A stretch of DNA of 64,000 nucleotides from Pseudofabraea citricarpa (Eukaryota; Ascomycota; Leotiomycetes; Helotiales; Dermateaceae), in contig JAPWGK010000003.1 of the NCBI GenBank assembly GCA_029641185.1, forward strand, positions 2,294,001 to 2,358,000, written 5' to 3'. Under the pieces are notes generated by a model that saw nothing but the letters and a program-made list of their open reading frames with translations, made no database searches and had not been told where the DNA came from. The translations under genes were made by a program, and so were the position numbers. The stretch's first letter is position 1. Every line of letters begins with the position of its first letter. Below are positions 45,869 through 57,289 of this stretch, one piece after another.

Positions 45869-47440
45869 ATGGCCGTCCTCGATTTCCTTTTGACGCCCTA
45901 CACCATTCCTGTCGCCATCCTTCTCTTCTACCTCGTACCATACTTCACAGCAAACACCGCATTGAACAGTATCCCAGGCCCCTTTGCTGCAAAATTCAGT
46001 AATTTATGGCTCTTGCTGCAGGCCCGCCAGGGGAAGAGGTACCTGAGTGTTAATGAAGAACACAAGAAGCACGGAAAGTTCGTGAGAATCCAACCAGACC
46101 ATGTCAGTATCGCAGATGAGTCTGCGATCCCCATTGTCTACGGCCATGGCAACGGTTTCCTAAAATCGTGAGTACATTCAATTCATGATTGGCAGGCATA
46201 GCTAACCCTGAGAAGCCAATTCTACGATGCCTTTGTCTCGATACAGCGCGGCCTTTTCAACACTAGAGACCGCGCCGAACATACTCGCAAGCGCAAGACT
46301 GTTTCCCACACCTTTTCCACGAAATCCATCTCGCAGTTCGAGAAATACATGCATGGAAATCTTGAATTGTTTGTGAAGCAATGGGATGCACTCTCCACCA
46401 ATGCTCATGGCGGCTTCTCGAAGATTGACTGCTTGAACTGGTTCAACTACCTGGCTTTTGATATGATTGGTGATCTCGCTTTCGGAAAGCCATTTGGAAT
46501 GTTGGAGAAGGGCAGAGATATTACAGAAATACAAAAGGAGCCTGGAGGACCCATCAGCTACGCGCCAGCTGTCGAGGTTTTGAACAGGAGAGGAGAAGTT
46601 AGTGGCACTCTTGGATGCTTCCCGCAGCTGAAACCCTATGCGAAATACCTTCCCGATCCGTTTTTCTCGAAGGGAGTTGCCGCCGTAGAGAATCTTGCGG
46701 GTATTGCAGTTGCAAGAGTCAGTGCTCGGCTGGATAACAAGCAAGCAGACGAAGGGCGTGTAGACCTCTTGGCTCGATTGATGGAAGGTAAAGACGAGAC
46801 GGGAGCCAAACTTGGACGAGCTGAACTCACAGCTGAAGCATTGACTCAGCTTATCGCCGGCTCCGATACAACATCAAACACCTCATGTGCAATCCTGTAC
46901 TGGATTTGCAAGACCCCTGGTGTGCTTCAAAAACTTCAGAAGGAGTTAGATGAGGCGATCCCAGCCGGTACCGACGTGCCTACTTTTGATATGGTTCAAT
47001 CTCTACCTTATATGCAGAAGGTCATCAACGAGACTCTTCGTATCCACTCAACCTCTTCCCTCGGACTTCCAAGAGTCGTTCCACCCGGACCAGGTATTGA
47101 TATCCTGGGCAAACACTTCCCGGCCAATACTGTTCTTTCCGTACCCGCCTATACAATCCACCACTCTAAAGAGATCTGGGGCCCAGATGCCGATGAGTTC
47201 GTGCCTGACCGATGGGACAATCTGACCGAGAGACAAAAGATCGGCTTCATTCCATTCAGCCATGGGCCTCGCAGTTGTGTGGGCCGAAATGTGGCGGAGA
47301 TGGAACTGGCGCTGATTGTTGCGACGACCTTCCGACGATATGAATTTAACCTGTACCAAGAGGTCCTGGAGACGCGCGAGGGCTTCCTTCGGAAGCCCGT
47401 CGAGTGCTGGGTTGGGATACGGACGAGGAACAATGTGTAG
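45869..47440 (+). CDS. Benzoate 4-monooxygenase, cytochrome P450 CYP53 family
   Basis: This microsomal P450 should hydroxylate benzoate at the para position, the first step of benzoate detoxification and breakdown through protocatechuate. The model is 45869..46167 and 46216..47440, 507 aa. An N-terminal membrane anchor (residues about 5-25) precedes IPGPF. Conserved landmarks are the I-helix AGSDTTSNTS, the ExxR motif (ETLRIHSTSS), FVPDRW, and the haem loop FSHGPRSCVGRNVAEMELAL. The stretches RDRAEHTRKRKTVSHTFS and ETREGFLRKPVECWVG are strongly CYP53-like. CYP53 enzymes are close to universal in filamentous ascomycetes and are considered a defence against plant benzoates. The 48-bp intron joins FLKS to QFYDAF. 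Confidence 0.94.
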
Positions 47441-48480
47441 GAGATGTCACGATTTACATGATGACTTAGTTCTTTTGATGGGTGTAGAGGTTTTTTTTTT
47501 TTCTCGAGCTGGCTGTAGATTGTGCTATACTAGAATGGAAATTTTAAGCGGTTCGTACTTAGCATCCTCTTTCTCTAGATCTGTCGTCTGGGTTTTGGAT
47601 TGGTTATGTTCAAAAGTACCTAGTTGATTAGCAATACCAAGAATCCATGTATCTTTGATTAATTCTTCACATGCCACATAGTGTTAAGCCTTTCCAGGTA
47701 TAAACAAAGACGGCAAACTTGGTAGGTGCGGTTCTTGGAAAACTAGGTATCTAGATGGATTCAAAATTTATCCATCTCCAAGATAAAGACAACCAACCAA
47801 ATCGACATGAGAGGCCTTCCAAGTTCCTTCTCTGTCGGTTAGACACCCCTCTTGCATCATAATCTTCTTCTTCTTCTTCTTTTTCTTCACTCTGGTGTTT
47901 GGATTGTACAAGGAAGGAGATCTATAGACTTTGTGACGTGAGGTTGAAAAACATCGAAGGAAGTCTTATTCTGGATGCGAATAGGTGTTGATTCTACCAC
48001 CCCGCTTCCATTTTCTTCTCTTCTATTACCAAGCAAGCAAGCTAGCTGGGTCACCCCATTCCTTCCGTTTCAAGAGAATCCAGATTTAGTACGAGGTTAC
48101 GTCAATTCTCGAACATATGAGTACATATGTTATCAATATGATCGTGTGGGTGGGTATGTAATGTGTATCGTTTATTGAGAGGCAGATAGCTAGCTAGCTA
48201 AAAAAAAAAAAAAAAAAAAATTTGACATGCATGTTTCGAATGCTCTTTCTCTATATTCTTGCAATGAAAAAAAAAGGGAATTTTTAAGCAATCAAATATC
48301 CCCGGCAAGAACTCCTTTCATCCCTATCCTGTCTGAACAAAGTAAAAGTAGTAGTAATAAAACGAAGACAGGTAAGCAAAATGCAAACAATGCTGAATCC
48401 GCTGACAGTAGCACATCTTCCACTTTCTCTCTCTCGTATGCAAACAACAAAAGGAAAAAGGTAATTCGTACATCGATAAG
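47441..48480. other. Convergent 3' flanks with homopolymer and CTT tracts
   Basis: A 1.04-kb spacer holding a CTT-rich microsatellite (about 47862-47887), a GCTA repeat and an A21 tract (about 48200-48220). No gene is supported. Confidence 0.55.
48186..48220. repeat. TAGC/GCTA repeat followed by A21 tract
   Basis: A short TAGC run leads directly into about 21 consecutive adenines. No retroposon-like gene body or target-site duplication is visible next to it, so it is treated as a simple repeat. Confidence 0.8.
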
Positions 48481-51400
48481 TTAAGCGAGCCCCAACCACT
48501 TCAGCGCTTTCTTGCTGTTAGCCGGTCTCTTCTTCCCGTTCTCCATCATGATAGCCATAGCCTTCGCGCTTCTATTCGCTCCATACTGCAACTTCCCTGG
48601 AGCGACGCCGGCACGGCCGAGGACCATTCGATCATATGCATCGTCTTCGCTATCCTCCTCATCGATGTAGAAGTTCGCCCAGTCCCGCTCGCTCTGGCGC
48701 TCCCGTGCATCATCTTTCCTCCCACGCTCCGAGGCTGTAGTTCTAACAGACCTCACCGATGATGCGTAGGGATGTTTAGAAGCTGAGGTGCGCGAGGGCC
48801 GGCTAGTGGAGTCTCGGGACGTCGTACGCTTGTGGTGTAGCCGAGTAGATTCATGATAAGGGGCTGAGAGGTAGGATGTTTTTGAGGGGGTTTGAGGTGG
48901 GGTTTTGGGGAGATTGGATTTGCTTGATTGAGCGGACGGGAGAGGAACCGTCGTTGTGTTTATGATGGTTACTTTGGTTGATGGTTCAGAGGTAGATGTT
49001 GGCTCTGGTTCGGGGTGGTAGAAATTATCCTTCTCGATGAGGATTTTCCATATCGAGGATAGGAAGGTTGTGATTTCGGGGTCGGTCGCTGTGCTTGGTA
49101 ATAGGTAATTTGCTTTGGCAAAAGAGACCGATGTGCCGTTTGTTGAGTTTTTGGGCCCAGAGAAGATGGGTCCTCGTTTAGCTGTGCTGTTAGATCGTAC
49201 TTGCTGTGCTTGAGCCGAGAATTTCGAGCGCATAGGTGAGTTTAAAGGCGAGCGTGAGCCACCGAAGGGAAAAGGAGGCGGATCACTTGATAAACTATCA
49301 AGGATGCCAGCTATCCTGAACAAAGAAGATCCCAGAATGGTTTGAAGGGCGAGAATGATTGGAAGTTGTGAAGAGGAGTAGTGAACAATGAGAAACCGAG
49401 TCGAGTTGGTCGCCAAGTATGATTCGAGATGTGGGACAACTAGGGTGGCAAGGAGTGCCGGATCTGACATTGGATCAAGCGAGCTAACATGATGTGCAAC
49501 AAAGGCATCAATAGCATTCGCAATGAGATATCTAGAGATTATTGGTCATTGCCCCAAAGTCAATTTGAGGTCACATACCTGAGATCTAGCGTTCCACTTC
49601 GACTAGCACCACTCTTCTTGGCTCCAAGCTTCTCCACTTGACCTGATATCTCGGAAAAGAAATCTGCATTGACGCCGTCCTCGCGTCCAAGAGCCAAGAT
49701 TTGATCAACTGTTCTTCCCTCGCCTCTATTTCCAGCAGGATTTTCACTTCTGAAGACTGGCTTCCAGAGCCTATCAGCTTCGGGGATAATGGTGTGATAA
49801 TGCTGGCTGAAACCATCACTTGTTGGAACATGCATCTTTAGGATGGATCGTAGCGAATTCTGCACATCAATTGCACTTTTGGAATCAGCTACAAACTCTT
49901 CATATCTTTGGAGGGTACCATTGGCTGATGGCGGTGGTGTCATTGCTGGCGTAGGCGGTTCGTAAGTCTGGTTGTTACTACTCTGCTTCAGGCTGTGCTT
50001 GGATGGCCAATTGCGCTGCGCGGCTGAGGGGAATGTACTATCTGCCGGTGATATAGGTTTGTAGGGATCGAATTCGTCGCACTTAGAATAGCCAGGGTTA
50101 TCTATCTCTGTGGTATTCAGAGATTCAATCTCGTTGCCATCACCAGATATGGAGGGATTAGACACAGATGAGGAGGAAGAGGACAAAGGGAAGCTACCAT
50201 CTCTATAGCATCGCAGAACAGAATCGAAGATTTTGTTCTCGCTGCCATCAGTAAAATGGATGACAAAGTCTTCGCCTATCGAGAAGACCGGCTCGAAAGA
50301 TTCAGGCTTATTCTCTCCTACTGCTGGTATATATTGTCCAGCATCTGTGCCACGATCAACGAAGAAGCGTGGTACAGGGCTTGTTGATCTGAAAGACCGT
50401 ACAGATCCACCACCCCACGTTGGCGATCTCCTGATTGTTGTTTCCGAGGCGCGCATAAACATCGTCCTGGGCATGGTCTCATAGTCTGAGAGGGACGACC
50501 TTCTTCCTCCAAAAGTAGACGGTTTGACACTCAGATAATTACTGGAGAGAGCATGTCTTAGAGCTCTTGAGCCAAGGGTGGACTCTCGGATTCTTGAGTT
50601 GCTCGGAAAGAAACGATCAACAGAAGTGACCTTTCGAAGCTTCTTCTCCGGTGTTGCAGAATGTACGTCAACGATACAAGCTTCGCCAAAAATGACATTG
50701 TGAGGCGTATTTGGTGCTGACGCCCCTGAAAACATAGAGCAATCACCAGGAGAACAGAGTTCATCAATGCAATCATCCTCGTCAAAGTCCGGGTGCGAAA
50801 TTATCGAAATGCGATCGTTGGGGGCTGTGAGTCGAGGACCAAATAGTATACTTCGTCTGGCAGAAACTGTAATCATAGATCTCACAATAGTGTCGCCGCT
50901 TGGACTTGTGAAGATATCTTCGGTTGTTGTTGAACTTATTTCGTGATGTTCAGGGACCTGACCAACGTTCTCTTCCGTTAAAGCCACGGCCTGATAATCT
51001 CCCAGCATGGGGATTTCATTGTGAGGCTGTAATGATGCCGTTTCTTGGTCCAGTGACTCTGCTGCTTGCATCGCCTTCAGAGTTGGTTCCTCGTGAGCTA
51101 CCGGGCCATCCACAGCAGCTGACTTCTTATCATCATCGGCCTCCTCCCCATCCTCTACTGACGCCTTTTCATAGTTTCCTGTCGAAGTGATTGGTGCAAT
51201 CTCGTTGTCCTCGCCGTCTTCCTTGCACATCAAGCCCGCTACACCATCCTTGATGATATCGTTAAAGACGGCCTCTGCTTCTGCAATCTCCCCATTGGTA
51301 ACCTTTTCACATATCTTCGTTATGCATGTCGCTTGAGCACTGACACTCCCGCCATTCATGAAAACCATTCTCGGATGCTTGCTTGTCGATTGGCTCAGGA

Positions 51401-51638
51401 AAGACCGTGCGATGGCAGTTCGCTTCCCGCTTGCCATGTGGACGTCGCGCACGAACGCTCGAGCATCAAATGAGGCATCTTCAGCCGGTTGGGGTAGATT
51501 CTCGAGAATGGTGGGGATTATTAGAATCTTCGACGACGGTGGTAACAAGCGCAGCTGCGTGGAAATGATTTCGCCATCACCTTCCAGAGCAACCAATTTG
51601 CCCAGTCTCTCGCCCGACTCGCAGTTTGCAGTTGCCAT
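48481..51638 (-). CDS. Uncharacterised 1036-aa fungal protein
   Basis: The model is complement(48481..49531, 49579..51638), 1036 aa. A 47-bp intron joins two long frames that would otherwise look like two genes: DLR at the end of exon 1 continues as YLIANAIDAFVAHHVSS in exon 2. The N-terminal 140 residues look folded (LLPPSSKILIIPTILENLP, SKHPRMVFMNGG). A central region is acidic and Ser-rich, with a short conserved-looking patch (FVIHFTDGSENKIFDSVLRC). The C-terminal third starts with a helical module (LVVPHLESYLATNSTRFLIVHYSSSQLPIILALQ) and ends in a basic, disordered tail. No membrane span or signal peptide. Function unknown; the shape suggests a regulatory or scaffold protein. Confidence 0.82.
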
Positions 51639-52750
51639 GGCGCGAATTGGTGCGTGTCTGATGTTAATGGCCGACGTCGATGGGATGATTGTCTAGTCGT
51701 GAGGGTAGGTAACTCGAGCCTGCGAGTCGGGTACTGTCTGCTCGAGCGTGTATGATCACGTGTAGTAATGAATGAAAGCAAGGCGGGATAAACAGCAGCG
51801 CAAATATGAAGCTCAGTGACGAGAAAAGACAGCGCAATAAGAACGAGGGAGGATATGATGAAGCATGAAAACAAAAGGAAATGCAGCCATTTTCTATCTT
51901 TCTTAGCAGGGGGTCTGGATGTACTACACCATCTTGTGAACGCCCGCTCTAAGGAAACATGACGGCAGGCAGCATAACCCCGGTACTGGTAGTTGGGGGG
52001 TTATTAGCAGTATGGCTGAAAAACGACAATGGTGGTGGAGTAAGGCATCTGGAGATCCTTGAAAGTTGCATGTCCTAGTGCTACGGTATGGACAAGCTAG
52101 AGCGAGACTCACCTACTGTACAGCCACGGCGGTCGACGAAACGACCAACAGTTCGTGGTCCCTCGCGGCCGTTTGGCCAGCTGGGAGAAGGGAAACACGG
52201 GAGCTGGCATAAGATGCCCTGCCACTGTCTTGAGGGTACACTGCTAGAGGTAGGCTGGCTCTGCAAGATGAGCAGCAGGAGAGGAGGAGCGAGGATTGAA
52301 GATGCGAGGAAGCGGACGAGATTAGTCGCTTCCGCAAGGTTGCAAGTTGCGAGGCCATTGACAGTAGCGCTGCGGCGTTCGCGTATCCGGCCCACCACCA
52401 GAAGCGACCAGTTTGCTGAGGGTTAAGCTTGACCCGCCATCAGCATCGCCATCACCACCACGACTCACAAGAGCCAGGACCAGAAGGCGACCCTTCTCAG
52501 CCTCCAGCAGCTCTAGATTGCACAAGGCTAGACACAGACATAGACAACTGACCCGCCAGATCAATCAGGCCCAAGATCGTGATAACCTCCCATCTGGGCC
52601 AGCCAGGGAGACGGCGAGAGCATGCAAGGAAACGCAAGATGCAACTGGCCATGTCAGGATGTGAGAGGTCATACTGTACCAACGGTCTGACACGGAGGAA
52701 CGTGGATATGTCGTGGCAGTTCATGCAGCATGCCTCCCTCAATATATTGG

Positions 52751-52773
52751 ATACCGCATACCGCATACCGCAT
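52751..52773. repeat. 7-bp tandem repeat (ATACCGC)3
   Basis: Three perfect ATACCGC units and the start of a fourth. Confidence 0.85.
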
Positions 52774-52869
52774 GGGACTCGAAATGACAGCTTGGGGACG
52801 TGGATGAGGGCAACGATGGTACAGCATCGTGATTCAGCTGTCGGGTAGAAGAAGAAGAAAGCAGAAGGC

Positions 52870-52910
52870 GTGGACGTGGATGTGGATGTGGATGTGGATG
52901 TGGTGGATGT
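52870..52910. repeat. Hexamer repeat (GTGGAY)n
   Basis: One GTGGAC and four GTGGAT units in tandem, followed by a slipped GTGGTGGAT. Nearly perfect over about 40 bp. Confidence 0.85.
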
Positions 52911-53120
52911 GCGATATGGTTGTGGTTGTGGTCTGGTTGGCAGTCCGAGCGCAGGCTCGCTTAAGCCGCCCACTGTGATCAGCAGCGGGGATCTGAGGAT
53001 CTGATCTCCTACCGGCTCCATACCCCCCTATTCCAACTACTTTGGTACTTTCCGTTGGGCCTCATCTCACGACGCCAACCTGCTGAAGGATGCGTCTACG
53101 CTCTAGACTCTGTGCTCTGC

Positions 53121-53156
53121 AGATGTAGATGTAGATGCAGACGCAGACGCAGACGC
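53121..53156. repeat. Hexamer repeat (AGAYGY)6
   Basis: Six units: AGATGT twice, AGATGC once, AGACGC three times. The drift from one unit type to the next suggests slippage plus point change. Confidence 0.85.
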
Positions 53157-54652
53157 AATAACACGACACTTACCTTTTGAGGTGACATAACCTCACTTCT
53201 CGTCATCGCTTATTCGCGTCTGCAGGGGCAAAGGGGAAATTTGATGTTGCTTATTATCGTCTGTTGACTGATCAGATAAATCCATCCAGACCACACGCCA
53301 GCGAATCCTATTGGCCCTGCAGGAAGAAGCATCAACATGACTAGGAGACGCCTTTCATGCAGATTCGGGGCCAAAAACCTGCTTGTGACATTCTCTGGCA
53401 CAAGGAATCTACGTTGCGTGCTGCATTGCCTGGGATGGGAGATCTCACAGCAGAGCAGATGGAGGTACAATCCCTATGCAAGCCATGTATGGCGGTGGAG
53501 TCATGAGCTTCCGAGCCCGCCTAAAGCCATCTCCAGACGTTGAGGCAAGACGAGCCATATCCCATGGTTACAACTCTAACAACGACGGTCGAAATGGGAC
53601 GGTGCAAGAATTTTTAGTGCGGCTACTGTGATTCTGCGGCAAGCCAGCTCACCCTCAACTTCCATTTGGCTTAGTTTCACCATTTTAACCTGAAAGATCT
53701 CCCAATTTTAGATTCCATGGCCGTCATCAAAGTCACCTGATGAGAGGAAGGGTTTCTTTGGGTTTTCCACCATCGCACACCATCCATGGACTTCGAGTAG
53801 TTCCCGCAGTTTCACTTAACCCGCACCCTTTGCTGACAATCTCTCCGGTCTGTAGCTTTGCTATGTTAGTTAAGGGGTTCGCCTCCGGAGTTTGGAGTTT
53901 GATTACCCAAGAAAAAGCAGAGCGAAAAGAAGAATTCTAAACTTCTGCAGTGAGCGCGTCCGGAGTTTGGCGGCTGGCGCACATTCAGCCCCCGAAAAAA
54001 TCAAAGGGGATTTAAGCTTCTTCGGATCAAACCTAACGTGGTAACCGTCCAAGTCCAGTGACTAAAATCGGTCTCCTTGCTTTTTCTCTTGGGGCCTTCT
54101 AATGAAACGTGCCTCTGGCCGAGATTACGACTGTACAGAGATATCGGATCTGAGATAGGGGCTCGAGAGTTCTAGCTCATCACCCAGTTCGAGTTACCGC
54201 AGTTCAATGACGATGGCAAATTATTCTACTCCTCCGAGAAAAGAAAACCAGAACGAGAAAAAAAGAATCGCCGAAAAGAAAATACACTAACATACTTTTT
54301 AAAAGCTACAATCAGAAAAACCCCCAAAAAAAGTTCGGCAGCTGCTGATTTTGTCGACCTGCCTACATCTTTTGGTGACCAGTTGTTAGAATCCAGCGCC
54401 CAACACGAATTTGACCCGAATCGTGGCTACACGACCGCCTGTTTCGTTTGGTGGTTGTAATTTGCACTAAATTGATATATAAACAAAACATACGGGTTGG
54501 TGTGTACACGTGCTATACGTACCGGTATGGTGGACGACCCAGGAAGTTAAGCGATATTGTTTACGTTACAACACCAACAGCAATGCTTCACAACTCAGCT
54601 CAAGCACTCAATCGTTGGAATAATCACATATTTTTTTACTAGAGAAACGAAA

Positions 54653-56581
54653 CTACTGCCAGTATGCTCTCTCACCCGGCAACATTCCCGTCGCTTCACC
54701 TCCTGTTCGACCCACAACCACCTTTCCCTTCCCTCGCTTCAAGAACTTCCCATCGCTCACATCGCCAACCACACCACCATGATCACGATCCCATACCTTC
54801 TTGCCTCTCAGGAAAGTATATCTGGGCCAGTTCTGCACATTCATACCTTCATACGGCGTATAATCCACGCCATGATGTAGCATCTTCTGTGCGATCTCGA
54901 CACCTCCAACGAGTTCACTCTCAGGATACCAGATGACGAGATCAGCATCGTATCCGGGCGCGATACTGCCCTTCACACCATCAAGACCATACAACTTTGC
55001 GGGATCCGTACTGGTCAGCTGCACGAATCTCGGGAGTGATAACCTCGCATTCTTTTCCGGTCCAGCATGGTTGAACAGCAGAGAAAGTCGGGTCTCGACG
55101 CCGGGAACTCCGTTTGGAATATCGCGGTATCTCATAACACCACCCTTGAGACCTAATTTCTTGCCGCCCGCATGATCATACGTGCTAGGGGCGTGATCAG
55201 AAGAGAAGGTCGTGAAGGTCCCGTTTGCAATGCCGGTCCACATGGCTTCCAAATCCTTAGGATCATGTCTCAGCGGCGGACTGCAAACGCACTTCGCGCC
55301 CGCGAAGGTATCCTGCTCGTTTCCCTTCAGGCGCTCGCTCAGCAGAAAGAGGTACTGCGGGCATGTCTCGGCGTGGATGGGCAGCATCCTCGTTTGTGCT
55401 TTCCGTACATGCTTCATGGCTATTTCCGACGACATGTGCACGATCAGAATCGGCGTATCCGTCAATTCAGCTAGGCTGATGATGCGGTACGTCGCTTCGT
55501 TCTCGGCGATCTGTGGCCGCGAGATGGCGTGGAAGTATGGCTCTGAGTGGCCAGCGGATTCGAGTCGCGATGTGATGAGCGAGATGATGTCGCTGTTCTC
55601 AGCATGTACCATAGTCGTAAACCCCAGTTTACGAGCTGACATCAACACGTCGAGTAATTGGCTATCACCTAGTTTCAACGGCTCGTATGTCATATACAGC
55701 TTTACTGAAGTGATGCCTTCGGTGATTATCTGAGGCATCTCGGTGCTCATTATCGAAGGTGTCGGATTGGTGAGGATCAGATGGAATCCATAATCACAGT
55801 ATGACTGGTCCTTCGCCCGGGTATGGTAGTTCTCTATACACGGAAGAACAGTTTGCTCTGTCTTGAGCTGTGAAGCAAATGCCAGCACTGTTGTTGTTCC
55901 ACCAGCAATGGCACTTCTACTACCAGTGACAAAGTTGTCCTGGGATGTTTTAGCATGGGTTTCATGGTAGGAGCATTGACGAGGAGCTTACACCGGTTGG
56001 ACTGTTATCCTGTGCAAAATGCACATGGGAATCTACCCCTCCTGGAGTGATGTAGGCTCCCTTGGCATCTATTATCTCTGTGCCCTCATCTCTTGGAAGT
56101 GAGGTTCCAAGGCATGATATCTTGCCATCTTTGATGCCGATCTCGATGCCGGGCGAGAGAACCTCAGAGGCAGTGACCTTGATCGGGGTCAGTATAGGAA
56201 TGAACCCCGGTAGACCAGTAGGAATTCTGTTTCAAAAAAAGAAAAAAGAAAAAAAAATCCGAATACATTCTTGCAGTTTCAAAAACATAGAAACCCGGTT
56301 CTCAGTCAGGGAGAGGGAGAAAAGATGAAGGAAGAACAGTCGTCTGATGAGGGATTCTCCGGGCTTAGAACTTTCGAGCCATCGAAGACAAAGTTCGTGC
56401 TCGGCATGGTGCAGTGGGCAGCAGGTCAACGAGGAGAGTCAAGTATATCTGTCCATGACAAAGACTTCCAACTTGAAAGTTCAAACTCATTCTATGTCCA
56501 GTGATACGAAAACCAAATGGCAAGTGCTATCCTCAGTGAACGTACAATTATACCATTCGTCACAATGGAATCAAAACCCAT
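54653..56581 (-). CDS. D-hydantoinase / dihydropyrimidinase
   Basis: A metal-dependent cyclic amidase that opens the ring of 5-substituted hydantoins or dihydropyrimidines to N-carbamoyl amino acids. The model is complement(54653..55939, 55992..56177, 56546..56581), 502 aa, the usual length. Binuclear-metal ligands are all visible: His63 and His65 (DSHVHF), Lys154 (SVKLYMTY, carbamylated in the family), His186 (MVHAEN), His242 (LIVHMSS) and Asp322 (SSDHAPS). Exon 1 is only 12 codons (MGFDSIVTNGII) and joins VTASEVLSPG over a 368-bp intron. This reproduces the family N-terminus exactly. It is divergent from the N-carbamoyl-D-amino acid hydrolase gene, whose substrate it should produce. The alternative role, pyrimidine breakdown, is less likely given the racemase nearby. 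Confidence 0.9.
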
Positions 56582-57289
56582 CCTGGATACGGTACGCTCC
56601 CAAACTTCAGAATCAAACCAGGAAGGTTGCAAGAGAAAGTCGTACAGGGAAGTAAGCAAGAGTTCCTGGAGTAGACTGGAAGAAAAACAGTCAAAGAATT
56701 GACAGTATGAGAGGAAGAGGGGGCATGTATCACAAACCTCGACTACTCGTCAAGCAAATCCCATTGTTGCTAAGCTGGCGTTGTCATCTACAAAGGCCGG
56801 CAATAAGACTATGGCGAGTTCGATAATAGTTATGACCGCTTCTCGTTCATCTGAACCTTTGCCCGACGGCCAAGCAGGGATGTCCTCGCCTAGCTGCACT
56901 GCGATAAGGAAGAACCCCTCGCTCAGATAAGGAGCCCCTATCTATGGCCGCGACGAGGGAGAGGGGTATCGATTTGACGCTTCTCCACCACCTCGTCAAG
57001 GCCAACACCAGATGCCAGAAAACATGCCCCGCGATATCACGCGCCGAGACGCACCTATTACTTGTCGGCCGTTCGAGTTATGATTTGTTTGTGGTCGATG
57101 CTGTATTTGCTGAGCTAGAATGGGGCTTCAGTAGAGCTTCTCACCTTTCTTACCCTACCTACCTACCTAGGTACCTCAGAAGCGTTTCTATTTCTTCTTG
57201 TCTTTGTATCACCTTTTTATTATTTCCTGTCAACTCTCCCTTCTCAACTCTTTCTCACTTTAGTCAATTGGTCCGCCATCATCATTATC
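56582..57289. other. Shared divergent promoter hydantoinase / carbamoylase
   Basis: A 708-bp spacer between the two start codons. It holds two GATAAG motifs (56903-56908, 56926-56931) and a TACC repeat near 57157. Its arrangement suggests co-regulation of the two consecutive pathway enzymes. Confidence 0.6.
56903..56931 (+). promoter_or_regulatory. Paired GATAAG elements (AreA/Nit2-type)
   Basis: Two GATAAG motifs in the same orientation lie 23 bp apart between the divergent hydantoinase and carbamoylase genes. Fungal GATA factors of nitrogen regulation bind HGATAR, often at paired sites. A six-base motif is common by chance, so support comes mainly from the nitrogen-catabolic context. Confidence 0.45.

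Larger units (their letters stand above)
51639..54652. other. Gene-free 3.0-kb intergenic stretch with simple repeats
   Basis: Between two leftward genes; no convincing protein gene on either strand. It contains three short tandem repeats (52751-52773, 52870-52910, 53121-53156) and a direct repeat TCCGGAGTTTGG near 53885 and 53955. A TCACGTG lies at 51756-51762, 118 bp before the 1036-aa gene. Long open frames here (for example 52497-53021, -) are low-complexity and not supported. Confidence 0.55.

Noticed and set aside
48200..48220. A21 tract as a retroposon tail
   Set aside because: No element body, reverse transcriptase or target-site duplication could be seen beside it.
52497..53021. 174-aa minus-strand frame over a GTGGAT repeat
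   Set aside because: The open frame results mainly from the repeat (Thr-Ser runs) and lacks other coding signs.
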